Numbered from the stretch's first letter, positions 9,669 to 18,668 are shown. The stretch is DNA of 64,000 nt from Desulfobacterales bacterium (GCA_026984935.1 JALSRD010000106.1:37918-101917), one strand, 5' to 3'. Numbers and translations are program-made. Notes: generated from the letters alone by a model not told the origin.

Positions 9669-10619
9669 TTAGGCGGCTTCGGTTTCATAGATGGCCGAGG
9701 CCAGCAGCGGAATCATAATCTCATGATGCCCGGTGAGGGCATATCCCCGGCCGCCGGGTGCCACGGGCCGCCGGACGATATTGGTCAGCGGCCGATAGTG
9801 CTGGAGCATATCGAAATTGGCCGTTGTGAAATCCACGACGTCATGGCCCAGGTTGCGTGCCATGGACAGTGCTTTCAGAAAAACCTCCGGCATGATCACG
9901 GCACTGCCGAAATTGAGTACCACCCCACCTCCGCCCAGCCGGGCGACCGTGGCGCCGAAAATCCGGAAATCGCGCATGCTGGCCGTTCCGATAGCCGCCC
10001 CGTCCGCTGAAGGGTGCTGGTGCACGATGTCCGTTCCCAACGCCACGTGCAACGTGTAGGGTATGTTCAGCCGGTAGCAGCAGGTGATCAATGCCCGTTC
10101 GAGAAACGGCGCCTGTTCGTCAATGAGCATGGCCCCCACGGCCTCGCCGAAGCCTTCACCGCTTGCCGCCGCCCTTCGGGCGGCACCGTTGACCAGCGCC
10201 GCCGTGTCCGCGGCCATACCGAAAGAGCCGTCGTCCAGGCTGCTGTCCACATCCTCGGAAGTGTGGCCGCAGCGTGCCAGCTCGGTATCGTGAATTGCGG
10301 CAGCGCCGTTCGAAGCCAGATGCGAAATGAACCCGCGCGCGGCCAGGTCGGCCAGCACCGGGCTGCAGCCCGCCTTGATGACATGGCCGCCGATCATCAC
10401 CAGCACCGGTCTGTCACTGCGCCGAGCCTTCACGACGGCGTGCGCCACGGCCTTTAAGTCGCGGGCTTTCAGTAAATTCGGCAGGCCGTTGAAAAACTCG
10501 CGCATGCGCATCCCGGCCACGGGGGGCCGCGCTTCGGCCGCGGTCTTCACCTTGGAGCGGCGCTGGCGTGCCGAGTAGGTCACGACTCCCGCAGGATCGA
10601 TCTCCGCATAACGGCCCAT
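9669..10619 (-). CDS. conserved protein of unknown function in the heptose operon
   Basis: I do not recognise this 316-aa soluble protein with certainty. It is rich in glycine motifs suggesting a nucleotide-binding alpha/beta fold: VLVMIGGHVIKAGCSPVLADLAARG, SHLASNGAAAIHD, LARLGGGGVVLNFGSAVIMPE and PGGRGYALTGHHEIMIPLLA. The mix faintly recalls the deoxyhypusine synthase fold, but I could not match its catalytic motif. The ATG at 10619 follows AAAGGGAAAAACC. It starts the operon and sits 26 bp before hldE, so a role in sugar-nucleotide or envelope metabolism is only an inference. Confidence 0.6.
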   Translation of the reverse strand: MGRYAEIDPAGVVTYSARQRRSKVKTAAEARPPVAGMRMREFFNGLPNLLKARDLKAVAHAVVKARRSDRPVLVMIGGHVIKAGCSPVLADLAARGFISHLASNGAAAIHDTELARCGHTSEDVDSSLDDGSFGMAADTAALVNGAARRAAASGEGFGEAVGAMLIDEQAPFLERALITCCYRLNIPYTLHVALGTDIVHQHPSADGAAIGTASMRDFRIFGATVARLGGGGVVLNFGSAVIMPEVFLKALSMARNLGHDVVDFTTANFDMLQHYRPLTNIVRRPVAPGGRGYALTGHHEIMIPLLASAIYETEAA

Positions 10620-10935
10620 GGTTTTTCCCTTTTGCACAGCCTTCCAGTCACCCGGGACGGCAGGCCGCCCGGTCTGAAAACGCCAATGCTTCGCCTTAAA
10701 TCAAACGTGAGGTACCGAAAAAGGCTGAAACAACTTGATCCATTCTGAAATTCAGTGCATTACATGCTTTAAGAGATAAAAAACACGGCAAAAACGTGCG
10801 TTCGGATAAGGGGAAATATCCCCAATCAACCGGGAAAATGCAAGGGGAAATTAAAAAGGGCGTGAAAAGTCCCCCGGATGTGCCGGAATCACGAAAGCCG
10901 GCGTCTGCAAAAAAAGAAAGGGAATGCCAAGGGCC
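10620..10935. other. divergent intergenic region
   Basis: This gap separates the minus-strand heptose operon from the plus-strand CDF gene and is noticeably more AT-rich than the flanking genes. It holds a short inverted repeat, GGGGA-AATA-TCCCC, at about 10811-10824. I see no convincing coding frame and no clear sigma-70 hexamer pair. Confidence 0.5.
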
Positions 10936-11850
10936 ATGTCTGCTTCTGCATCGAAAAAAGTCATTTACGCCGCACTTGCCGGCAACCTGGCGATTGCGGT
11001 CACCAAATTTATCGCCGCCGGCATAACCGGCAGCGCCGCCATGCTGTCCGAAGGGATTCATTCCATCGTGGACACCGGCAACCAGGGGCTTCTGCTCTAC
11101 GGTCTGCGGCGCGCGCAAAAACCGGCGGACGCGCACTTTCCCTTCGGCTACGGTAAGGAGGTGTACTTCTGGAGTTTTGTGGTGGCCCTGCTGATCTTTG
11201 CCGTGGGCGCGGGGGCTTCGATCTATGAGGGCCTGCGCCGCTTCGTTCATCCGGAGTCCATGGAAAGGGTCATGGTCAACTACATCGTACTGGGGCTCGC
11301 CATGCTTTTCGAAGGTGCATCCTGGTTTTTCGCGCTGCGGGAATTTTCCAAAACCAAGGGGCGGCGGGGGTTTATCGAGGCCGTTCACCGGGGCAAAAAC
11401 CCGTCGCTGTTCGTGGTGCTGTTTGAAGACTCGGCGGCCATGCTGGGGCTGCTGGTGGCCCTGGCCGGCATAGCACTGGGCCAAATCACCGGCAACACAC
11501 GCTACGACGGGCTGGCCTCCATTGTCATCGGCCTCATCTTGGGCGGCACGGCGACCTGGCTGGCATACGAAACCAAAGGCCTGCTGGTGGGCGAAAGCGC
11601 CCTGCCCGAAGTGGTGCGCGACATTCGGCACATAGCCGGCCAATGCCCTGAAATCGAGCATGTCAACGAGGTGCTGACCCTGCACATGGGGCCTGAATTC
11701 ATCCTGGTAAACCTGAGCGTCGATTTTAAAAACAGCATCTCCGCCGCCGAGGTGGAGCGCACCATTCAGCGGCTGGATAGGCGCATCAAGCAGGCGCACC
11801 CCCTGGTCCGGCGCGTGTTTGTCGAAGGCGAGGCACGCCGCGTGCGCTAG
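10936..11850 (+). CDS. cation diffusion facilitator (CDF) family transporter
   Basis: This is an inner-membrane divalent-metal/proton antiporter. Six helices are visible between about residues 10 and 215, with the metal-site signatures SAAMLSEGIHSIVDTGNQG in helix 2 and EDSAAMLGLLVALAG in helix 5, followed by a cytosolic domain ending HPLVRRVFVEGEARRVR. Zinc, iron or manganese cannot be told apart from sequence. Two in-frame ATGs (10924 and 10936) compete; I chose 10936 because the nearest AGGGA motif is better spaced. Upstream, 10620-10935 holds no gene. Confidence 0.9.
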   Translation: MSASASKKVIYAALAGNLAIAVTKFIAAGITGSAAMLSEGIHSIVDTGNQGLLLYGLRRAQKPADAHFPFGYGKEVYFWSFVVALLIFAVGAGASIYEGLRRFVHPESMERVMVNYIVLGLAMLFEGASWFFALREFSKTKGRRGFIEAVHRGKNPSLFVVLFEDSAAMLGLLVALAGIALGQITGNTRYDGLASIVIGLILGGTATWLAYETKGLLVGESALPEVVRDIRHIAGQCPEIEHVNEVLTLHMGPEFILVNLSVDFKNSISAAEVERTIQRLDRRIKQAHPLVRRVFVEGEARRVR

Positions 11851-11913
11851 CCGCCGCCCGCATTTTCAGCCCCTCCCGAAAATCCCGGAAAGTTCTACCC
11901 GCCGGGCTGGCTA

Positions 11914-12219
11914 CTACTCTTCCGGCCAACGCAGTTCGACGATAGTGGCTCCCCAGCCGCCGGCCTGTGCCGGCGCATCCCGGAAAGCGCGCACCAGCGG
12001 GCAGGTCTTCAGGATGTGTTGCACCCGGTGTTTGAGGATGCCGCGGCCCTTGCCGTGGACCACCCGCACCGTGTATATTCCCTTATCGATGCAGCAGCGA
12101 AAATACTCGGGCAACAGCCCGGCCACCTCCCGTGGTTTGAACGTATGCAGGTCGATGACATCACCGATCCGGACTTCAACGGGTTCCACCTTTACATACC
12201 CGCCGCCAGCCGGCTCCAC
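11914..12219 (-). CDS. Smr-domain protein
   Basis: This is a 101-aa stand-alone Smr domain, with the signature DLHTFKPREV near the start and VRVVHGKGRGILKHRVQHILK in the middle. Smr domains bind or nick nucleic acids; the MutS2 version cleaves at stalled ribosomes. The start codon lies inside the last 28 bases of the ispH-ubiA gene, so the two are probably translated from one mRNA. A GTG at 12189 is an alternative start. Confidence 0.85.
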   Translation of the reverse strand: MEPAGGGYVKVEPVEVRIGDVIDLHTFKPREVAGLLPEYFRCCIDKGIYTVRVVHGKGRGILKHRVQHILKTCPLVRAFRDAPAQAGGWGATIVELRWPEE

Positions 12220-13931
12220 AGGAAAGCGGCCAGCCCGGTGAGAATAAAATGGAAGTCCACCAAAAGTTCGAAACGGATGCCGCGGGGCCGCAGGCCGCGT
12301 TCATAAGCCGCAATCAGGGCATACATCAGGGCCGAACAGGCCGCCAGGATGTATCCCAGGCTGGGGAGCAGTCCCAGCAGGCTGGAGATGCCCAGGAAAA
12401 ACGGCAGTGCCAGCAGCAGCGACTTCAGAAGTTTCATGGCCCGCTGTTCGCCGATGAGAAGCGGGATGGTTTCACGGCCTACGAGACGGTCGCCGTGGAT
12501 ATCGAGGATTTCGAAAAAAACGGTCCGCGCAAATACCAGTCCACCGCACCAGATAAAAACCAGCAGTGTTTTCAGGGAAATGCCACGGCCGGCCGCCAGG
12601 GCCGGCAGAGCGGCGGCCACCACCCCCCAGGCCAGCGAAATCAAGGTGGTTTTGGAGCCCGGAATATCGCTCAGCCGGCGGTACCTGCCGCCGGACAGCC
12701 GCCTGGGCACCAGGCTCAACTTGTAGGACAGGCCCAGCAGGGTCATCACCAGCAGCAGAACGAAGGGTGTCCAGCCGGCGGCGAATGCCGCCGCCAGGCC
12801 GGCAAATCCGGCCACACCGGCGATGACCGAAAGGATTTTTTTATGATCGGTGTAAAAAGCCGCCCGTTCAGGGTCGTTGTACAGGTCAGCCTTGATGCCG
12901 AAAATATTGTTTAAAATGTGCATGGACAGCACGTAAGACATGGCAATCAGGACAAAGATCCGGTTTCCGGAAATTTCCTGGAGCCGGCTGCAGGCATAGG
13001 CCAGCGAGCCCGCCCCCACACACAGGTAGAGGCTGGTCAGAAGCAGCGTGCGCTGCAGGTTGAACAGAGACCTCCGCACCCCCCTGGAGTGCCGGTAAGG
13101 CAGATCCTCGATGGCCTGGAGCACGCGCCGCATAATCCAGTTGGGCGTGGAAGCGCCGGCGGTAATGCCCACGGCATGCGCTGACTTCAGGGCCTCCAGA
13201 TCGAGATCGGCCTCGGTTTCCACATGGTAGGCGGGTTTACCGCTCTGCCGGGCGATTTCCGCCAGGCGCTTGGTGTTGCCGCTGCTGCGTCCGCCGACCA
13301 CCACGACCGCATCCACACTGTCGGCCAGCGCTTTGATCTCGGCCTGCCGTTTTTCGGTGGAGTCGCAGATGGTGTTAAACAGCTTGTAGTGCGGCCGGTT
13401 TCGCGCCGTCCATTGGGCCACGCGCTCAAACAGCTGCGTGTTCTGGGTGGTCTGGGAAACGATGATGGCCTTTTCAAAAGCTGGCAACGCCTCGAGCTGT
13501 TCCAGACTCTCGACGACGTGGCCCGCCCCCCCGGTGTGGCCCAAAAGGCCCACGACTTCGGGGTGCGTCGCGTTGCCCAGGATGATCGGCGTATACCCCT
13601 TTTTCACGAACTGGATAATGATCTGCTGGACCTTGATCACGCGCGGACAGGTGGCATCGATCACCGTAAATCCGGCGGCTTCCAGCCTGTCCCTGTCCCC
13701 CGGGGGAACACCGTGCGCCCGGATCAGCACGGTGCCGGTGCCCTGATCGGGGATTTCATCTAAAATGGAGATCCCCTTTTGCTCCAGCAGGTCGATGATC
13801 TGTGGATTGTGGATCAGGGGGCCGTAAGTGTATATGGGGCCGGCATGTTGGGCCGGAGTGTCCAGGGCTGTTTCCACGGCCCTGCGTACCCCCATGCAAA
13901 AACCCGCGGTTTTAGCAGTCACGATTTTCAT
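12192..13931 (-). CDS. ispH: IspH-UbiA fusion: HMBPP reductase joined to a UbiA-type prenyltransferase
   Basis: Residues 1-280 are 4-hydroxy-3-methylbut-2-enyl diphosphate reductase, the last step of the MEP isoprenoid pathway. They keep the three [4Fe-4S] ligand cysteines (C12 in AGFCMGV, C95 in DATCPR, C189 in NTICDST). Residues about 290-579 are a polytopic UbiA-superfamily prenyltransferase with Asp-rich segments near 341-353 (NNIFGIKADLYND) and DIHGD at 477-481. The frame is continuous, with no internal stop or ribosome-binding site. An enzyme that makes prenyl diphosphates is thereby tied to a membrane enzyme that uses them. The prenyl acceptor (quinone, polar lipid or other) cannot be told. 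Confidence 0.93.
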   Translation of the reverse strand: MKIVTAKTAGFCMGVRRAVETALDTPAQHAGPIYTYGPLIHNPQIIDLLEQKGISILDEIPDQGTGTVLIRAHGVPPGDRDRLEAAGFTVIDATCPRVIKVQQIIIQFVKKGYTPIILGNATHPEVVGLLGHTGGAGHVVESLEQLEALPAFEKAIIVSQTTQNTQLFERVAQWTARNRPHYKLFNTICDSTEKRQAEIKALADSVDAVVVVGGRSSGNTKRLAEIARQSGKPAYHVETEADLDLEALKSAHAVGITAGASTPNWIMRRVLQAIEDLPYRHSRGVRRSLFNLQRTLLLTSLYLCVGAGSLAYACSRLQEISGNRIFVLIAMSYVLSMHILNNIFGIKADLYNDPERAAFYTDHKKILSVIAGVAGFAGLAAAFAAGWTPFVLLLVMTLLGLSYKLSLVPRRLSGGRYRRLSDIPGSKTTLISLAWGVVAAALPALAAGRGISLKTLLVFIWCGGLVFARTVFFEILDIHGDRLVGRETIPLLIGEQRAMKLLKSLLLALPFFLGISSLLGLLPSLGYILAACSALMYALIAAYERGLRPRGIRFELLVDFHFILTGLAAFLWSRLAAGM

Positions 13932-14077
13932 GGGTTATATCGGCCGCGCACCAAACGGGCGCATACGCCCGGGAGCGGCGACAGCCGCCCGTCCGGGGTG
14001 CAGGCCGGATCCGCCTGCGGTTTCATCGATTGCAATTTACACAGCGTTTAACGAGCCACGGATGTCAAAATCCATCT

Positions 14078-14272
14078 TCAGCCGGTCGTAGCCCTCAGAT
14101 AAATCTTGTGATCCACGAGTTCGAGGGATTCGATGCGCGCCCTGAGCAGTTTCTGCTCACCGAAGATATTTCGCAAAAGGAGCGCCTCTCCTTCGGGTTC
14201 GACGGTATCAACGGCTTCCATGACGAGCTTTTCCCCGCCATCTTCAATCAGGTATGCACTGGCTTCACACAT
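14078..14272 (-). CDS. CooT-like nickel-binding protein
   Basis: This 64-aa protein starts MCEASAYLIEDGGEKLVMEAV and continues LLRNIFGEQKLLRARIESLELVDHKIYL. That matches the CooT family: an N-terminal Met-Cys that binds nickel in the dimer and the conserved FGEQ turn. CooT takes part in nickel supply to carbon monoxide dehydrogenase. Its ATG overlaps the DUF3842 stop by 8 bases, so the two products are made together. It is the last gene of the parA-parB operon. Confidence 0.8.
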   Translation of the reverse strand: MCEASAYLIEDGGEKLVMEAVDTVEPEGEALLLRNIFGEQKLLRARIESLELVDHKIYLRATTG

Positions 14273-14732
14273 GGTCTTCCCCTATGACTGGTTTGGCACC
14301 TCTGGCGGTGCCACCGGATTTAAGATAACCATCCAGGTTTTTTTCGATCAGTACGTCGATCAGTCGGGGCAGCGGAAGCAGTGAGACCCCGACGATTTCC
14401 ACGCTTTCCTGAGAAAGCGGGATCAGAATCTTGCGCGCCGGGCTGCTGGCAACAGCCTCGGCGATGCCGGCCGTCACCTCGCCCATCATGGCATGCGCCA
14501 GCACAACGGCGATGGAGCCGATGATCACATCGGCTTCAGCAACCGTGCGCAAAATGGCGTTTTCGCCGGATGCTCCCCGGTTGGCACGGGCCTTGAGCAT
14601 CTGGGCCGTGGCAATGGCGTTGGTGCCCAGAGCGTTGATCTCGACCGTTTCGCCGTATTTTTCCTTCAGTTTTTTAATTACGGCGGCACCGATGCCACCG
14701 CCCTGGCCATCAATCACACAGATTCGCTTCAT
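14265..14732 (-). CDS. DUF3842 family protein
   Basis: This 155-aa protein has a Rossmann-like start (MKRICVIDGQGGGIGAAVIKKL), then EINALGTNAIATAQMLKARAN and EADVIIGSIAVVLAHAMMGEVT. I recognise it as DUF3842, a family of anaerobes that often precedes a CooT-like gene. The ATG at 14732 follows GGGGGAAAGCC; the frame runs further upstream but into non-family sequence. The function is unknown; coupling to the nickel protein suggests a part in metal or cofactor handling. Confidence 0.8.
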   Translation of the reverse strand: MKRICVIDGQGGGIGAAVIKKLKEKYGETVEINALGTNAIATAQMLKARANRGASGENAILRTVAEADVIIGSIAVVLAHAMMGEVTAGIAEAVASSPARKILIPLSQESVEIVGVSLLPLPRLIDVLIEKNLDGYLKSGGTARGAKPVIGEDHV

Positions 14733-14766
14733 GGCTTTCCCCCGGCTGCCGGGCTGGCCCGCAACT

Positions 14767-15288
14767 TCACAGTTTGGCGATTTTTCTCCGCCTGCGGCGC
14801 TCACGTTTCGACGGCTTGCGGCGCGGGCCTTTTTTACGGGTGGTCGGCGTCCAGCCATCGCACGCGTCATATCCTGTGTCACGGCTGCCGCCGGCGACGG
14901 TCAGCATCAGCCGCTGCTCGAATTCCGGCGAACTCAGCGTCGCACTGCCCCGGGCGGCACAGAAATCGGCCACCGCACGGTCGGAGCTGACCACCAGCGC
15001 CCGCTGCCGTTCGCGTGCGGCCATACTTTTAATGACCGTGTCGGCGAGTTCGCCGCGCCGTGAATAGATGACTTCGATGCCCCGGGTATAGTTCTTCTGC
15101 CGGGCGTAGTGCGGCGCCCGGGTGCCGTCAAAAACAACCGTAACCGCATGCCCCCGGACCTGTTTATAGGCAGCCAGCTGGTCGATGAGCGCCTCCCGGC
15201 CAAGCTGTATATCCTGATTCTCGACTTCGCTCAGGTAGGCGGATTGGCGGATCAGGTTGTACCCGTCCACGATGATATGCAGCGCCAA
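14767..15288 (-). CDS. YacP-like NYN-domain RNase
   Basis: This 173-aa protein has the PIN-like NYN fold: IIVDGYNLIRQ at the start, VTVVFDGTRAP near 50 and LVVSSDRAVADFCAARG near 95-110, each with the acidic residues expected for metal-dependent RNase activity. The C-terminus is an Arg/Lys-rich tail probably contacting RNA. Translation seems to start at a TTG (15288) with AGAAGG just upstream. It follows parB by 17 bp. Confidence 0.85.
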   Translation of the reverse strand: MALHIIVDGYNLIRQSAYLSEVENQDIQLGREALIDQLAAYKQVRGHAVTVVFDGTRAPHYARQKNYTRGIEVIYSRRGELADTVIKSMAARERQRALVVSSDRAVADFCAARGSATLSSPEFEQRLMLTVAGGSRDTGYDACDGWTPTTRKKGPRRKPSKRERRRRRKIAKL

Positions 15289-15305
15289 AGCACCTTCTTT
15301 TCGGA

Positions 15306-16214
15306 TCAGAAACCGATTTTCTCAAACAGGGCCAGCAGGCGGTCGAGGTCCTCATCGCCGTAAAACTCAATTTCGAGATGGCCGCGCCGGCCACGCCGTT
15401 TAATCTGCACGCGGGTGCCCAGTCCGCGCGACAACCGCAGGGCCACGTCCTGGAGATAAACCTGCATTGAATCTGTTGCGGGCTGCGAAGGGCCAGACGG
15501 CCCCGCGTTAAGCTTTTTAACCAGCGCTTCGGTCTGGCGTACGGAAAGTCCTTTGACCTTTATACGCTGCCACGCGTTGATCTGCTGGCCGGCGGTTTTC
15601 AGCGCCAGCAACGCGCGGGCATGCCCCATGCTCAGGGCACCCTTGCGGATGTCGCTCTGGACCGGCTGCGGCAGCTGGCGCAGACGCAGCATATTGGCAA
15701 TCGCCGGCCGGCTTTTGCCGACCCGTGCGGCGACCTGTTCCTGGGTAAGCTTGAAGTCGTGTATCAGCCGCTGGTAGGCGTCGGCTTCCTCCATGGCGTT
15801 CAGGTCTGCGCGCTGAACATTTTCGATTATGGACAATTCCAGCAGCTCGCGCTCGCTGATGGCCTTGATAATCACCGGCACACGGCGCATCCCGGCCATT
15901 TTGGCCGCCCGCAGCCGCCGCTCACCGGCGATGAGCTCGTACCCCGCATCGTCTTTGCGCACCAGCAGGGGCGAGATGACCCCCTGCTCCCGAATCGACC
16001 GGCACAGCGCCTGCAGTTCATCGGCATCGAACTGCCGCCGCGGCTGGTAGCGGTTGGCCCGTATCTGCCGGATATCGCACTGCAGGTACTCTGCCGATGG
16101 ATTGGCAAATACGTCCAGGTCGGGGATCAGCGCATCGATGCCGCGACCCAACGCTTTTTTGGGCCTGGATCTTACCTTTTCAGCGGGCGTCCGGCGGGTT
16201 GTTTTTTTGGGCAT
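15306..16214 (-). CDS. parB: chromosome-partitioning protein ParB
   Basis: This 302-aa protein shows KKALGRGIDALIPDL at the N-terminus, the CTPase/ParB box (IRANRYQPRRQFD, SPLLVRKDDAGYELIAGERRLRAAKMAG) and the helix-turn-helix SRPAIANMLRLRQLPQ. ParB binds parS, spreads as a CTP clamp and works with ParA in chromosome segregation. It lies 13 bp downstream of parA. I saw no perfect parS site in the window. Confidence 0.96.
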   Translation of the reverse strand: MPKKTTRRTPAEKVRSRPKKALGRGIDALIPDLDVFANPSAEYLQCDIRQIRANRYQPRRQFDADELQALCRSIREQGVISPLLVRKDDAGYELIAGERRLRAAKMAGMRRVPVIIKAISERELLELSIIENVQRADLNAMEEADAYQRLIHDFKLTQEQVAARVGKSRPAIANMLRLRQLPQPVQSDIRKGALSMGHARALLALKTAGQQINAWQRIKVKGLSVRQTEALVKKLNAGPSGPSQPATDSMQVYLQDVALRLSRGLGTRVQIKRRGRRGHLEIEFYGDEDLDRLLALFEKIGF

Positions 16215-16227
16215 ACAGCACCTTGGT

Positions 16228-16998
16228 TCAATGGACGGTCTGGCGGTTCATTATTTCACGGGCCAGGGCAAAATAGCTTTTGGCCCCGGCGGAAGCGGCA
16301 TCGTAAAGCAAAATCGGTTTACCGAAGCTGGGCGCCTCCCCCAGCCGGACGTTCCGGGGAACGCGGGTCTTGAACACCAGGTGCTTGAAGTACCGCCCCG
16401 CCTCCTCAGCCACCTGCCGCGAAAGATTGGTGCGTTTGTCGTACATGGTCAGCAGAATTCCGGCAATTCTCAAATGCGGATTGAACCCGCTGCGGATGCG
16501 CTTGACGGTCTGCAGCAACTGGCCCAGGCCCTCCAGGGCGTAAAACTCGCACTGCAGCGGAATCAGCATGGCATCGGCGGCGGTCAGTGCATTGACCGTC
16601 AACAGGCTCAATGAGGGGGGGCAGTCGATAATAATGTACTCGAAACGCCGCTCCAGGCCGGCCAGCATTTTCTTTAGTTGTATTTCACGGTTCGGGTGGG
16701 ACATCATTTCGACCTCGAAACCGGTCAGTTCAACCCGCGCGGGGATCACTTTGAGGGTTTCGATTTCACTGTCCATGATCAGACTGCCCACGTCCGCCTC
16801 GCCGATCATGCCCTGATAGAGCGTGTGCTTGATGCCGTTTTTATCGATCCCCACTCCGGTCGTGGCGTTCCCCTGGGGGTCGCAGTCGACCAATAGCGTC
16901 TTTTTTTCGGAGGCAGCGAAAGCCGCCGCCAGGTTGACGGCCGTGGTGGTTTTACCCACGCCGCCTTTCTGGTTCGCGATGCACATGATCCTGGTCAT
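16228..16998 (-). CDS. parA: chromosome-partitioning ATPase ParA/Soj
   Basis: This is a MinD/ParA-type ATPase with the deviant Walker A motif ANQKGGVGKTTTAVNLA at about residues 7-23, VDCDPQGNATTGVG and IIDCPPSLSLLTVNAL. It moves ParB-bound origins by cycling on the nucleoid. I chose the ATG at 16998 (MTRIMCIANQKGG); a GTG at 17016 is also in frame. It heads the operon parA-parB-NYN-DUF3842-CooT. Confidence 0.95.
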   Translation of the reverse strand: MTRIMCIANQKGGVGKTTTAVNLAAAFAASEKKTLLVDCDPQGNATTGVGIDKNGIKHTLYQGMIGEADVGSLIMDSEIETLKVIPARVELTGFEVEMMSHPNREIQLKKMLAGLERRFEYIIIDCPPSLSLLTVNALTAADAMLIPLQCEFYALEGLGQLLQTVKRIRSGFNPHLRIAGILLTMYDKRTNLSRQVAEEAGRYFKHLVFKTRVPRNVRLGEAPSFGKPILLYDAASAGAKSYFALAREIMNRQTVH

Positions 16999-17098
16999 AA
17001 CGTTTTGCAGTATCACAAAACCGGGGCTTTGAAAAGCTTACAACCACAACCGGCGTCCGTTTCAACCGCATCCAGCGGCATTTTCCCGCCGATTTCAC

Positions 17099-17127
17099 TT
17101 GCCCTGCGCGGCGAAGGTGATTATACA
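17099..17127 (+). promoter_or_regulatory. sigma-70-type promoter before the M48 protease gene
   Basis: TTGCCC at 17099-17104 and TATACA at 17122-17127 are separated by 17 bp. The site lies about 95 bp upstream of the protease ATG, on the correct strand, in the divergent gap next to parA. Confidence 0.55.
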
Positions 17128-17222
17128 ATGAAAACGGCCGGTAAATATTTCTACGACAGACCGGAGGCCTGTGATGGCAGACCGGCCTTTGATACCGCCG
17201 GCGGCCGAAACGAGGAACCCCG

Positions 17223-18668
17223 ATGAAATCAATCCGCCCCTATGCGCTGCTGCTGAGTACCCTGTGTCTGGCGGTTCAGCTGTGCCTGGCACCCGCGGCC
17301 CGGGCGCTTTCGATCAAGGAGGAAAAAGAACTTTCGCGCAAATTCATGAAAATGGTCGACCGGCGTTTCCAGCTCATCCAGGACCCCATGATCGTGGATT
17401 ACGTCAATGCCGTGGGCCGGCGCATTCTGGCCGTCGTGCCGCCGCAGCCGTTTCACTATCGCTTTTTCGTCATCAAGGAGGCGGTATACAACGCCTTTGC
17501 CAGCCCGGCCGGAAAGATTTTTATTTACAGCGGGCTGCTCAAGGCCATGGACAACGAAGATGAGCTGGCCGGGATCCTGGCCCATGAAATCGGCCACGTG
17601 GTCAGCCGCCATATTTCCCAGAAAATCAGCCAGGCCAAGAAAGTCAACATCGCCGCACTGGCTGGTCTGATCGCGGGTGTCTTTCTGGGCGCCTCGGGAT
17701 CAGCGGCTATCGGCAACGCCCTGACCATCGGATCCATGGCCGCCGGACAGTCGATCATGCTGTCCCACAGCCGGCAGGATGAAGTCCAGGCGGATCAGCT
17801 GGGGGCCGTTTTCATGACGCGTGCAGGCTATGACGGCTCCGGAATGATTACCATGCTGCGTAAAATCCGCGCCCGGCAGTGGTTCGGCTCCGAACAGATC
17901 CCCACGTATATGATGACCCACCCGGGGCTGCCGCAGCGGCTGGCATACCTGGGGTCATGGCTGGCCAGCCACCCCGAGGCCCACCACCGGCATTCCCATC
18001 GCGAGCAGCTGGCCTTCCGGATGATGCACGCCAGGCTCCTGGCCCTGTATGACGACGAGAACACGGCGCTTTCCACTTTTAAACAGCAGGTGGCCCGCAG
18101 GCCGCAGGACGTGGCCGCACAGTATGGCTACGGCCTGGCGTTGTCGCGCAGCGGAAGCTACAAGGCCGCCATCGTGCACTTTCAAAAGGCCCTGGAAAAA
18201 ACGGCCTTCAATCCCGACATCCTGGTCGAAGTGGGCCGCAACTACCTCAAGCTGGGCGAATTCGGGCATGCACGCAGTACCATCCGCAGCGTCTTGAGCA
18301 TTGCACCGCACCACCTGGAGGGGCTCTACACGCTGGGGCAGATCCAGCTGCAAAACGGGCAACTTCCCCAGGCGGTTAAAAGCTTCCAGGCGGTTTTGAA
18401 AAACCGGCGCGGCAAGGGCTATCGCAAGACGCTCTACCTTTTGGGAAAAGCCTACGCCGGCATGGGTGACAAGGCCAACGCCTACTATTATCTGGGGCTC
18501 TACTATCGCAACCTGAAAGCCTATGACAACGCCATGTTTCAGCTGGAACGCGCCCTGGCCGAGGTCAAGGATGCACAGCGGCGCCGGCAGATCAAAACCC
18601 TGCTGCGTGAAATCGGCCGCCAGCGGGCCGAAGCGCGCAAGGCGGCGGGGAAAAAGGGCAGCGGGTAA
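17223..18668 (+). CDS. periplasmic M48 metalloprotease with TPR repeats (BepA-like)
   Basis: This 481-aa protein has an N-terminal signal peptide (PYALLLSTLCLAVQLCLAPAARA), an M48 peptidase domain with HEIGHVVSRH as zinc motif and a downstream glutamate in DEVQADQLGA, and a C-terminal half of about four TPR units (YGYGLALSRSGSYKAAIVHF, ILVEVGRNYLKLGEFGHA). This is the BepA/YfgC layout: a periplasmic protease-chaperone for outer-membrane proteins such as LptD and BAM substrates. The ATG follows GAGGAACCCCG. Confidence 0.92.
   Translation: MKSIRPYALLLSTLCLAVQLCLAPAARALSIKEEKELSRKFMKMVDRRFQLIQDPMIVDYVNAVGRRILAVVPPQPFHYRFFVIKEAVYNAFASPAGKIFIYSGLLKAMDNEDELAGILAHEIGHVVSRHISQKISQAKKVNIAALAGLIAGVFLGASGSAAIGNALTIGSMAAGQSIMLSHSRQDEVQADQLGAVFMTRAGYDGSGMITMLRKIRARQWFGSEQIPTYMMTHPGLPQRLAYLGSWLASHPEAHHRHSHREQLAFRMMHARLLALYDDENTALSTFKQQVARRPQDVAAQYGYGLALSRSGSYKAAIVHFQKALEKTAFNPDILVEVGRNYLKLGEFGHARSTIRSVLSIAPHHLEGLYTLGQIQLQNGQLPQAVKSFQAVLKNRRGKGYRKTLYLLGKAYAGMGDKANAYYYLGLYYRNLKAYDNAMFQLERALAEVKDAQRRRQIKTLLREIGRQRAEARKAAGKKGSG

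Noticed and set aside
13956..13971. Hairpin CGGGCG-CATA-CGCCCG as a terminator of the CooT-like operon
   Set aside because: The stem is only six base pairs and no T-run follows, so I did not list it as a terminator.
14733..17222. parS site near parAB
   Set aside because: No TGTTTCACGTGAAACA-like 16-mer was seen in the intergenic DNA here.
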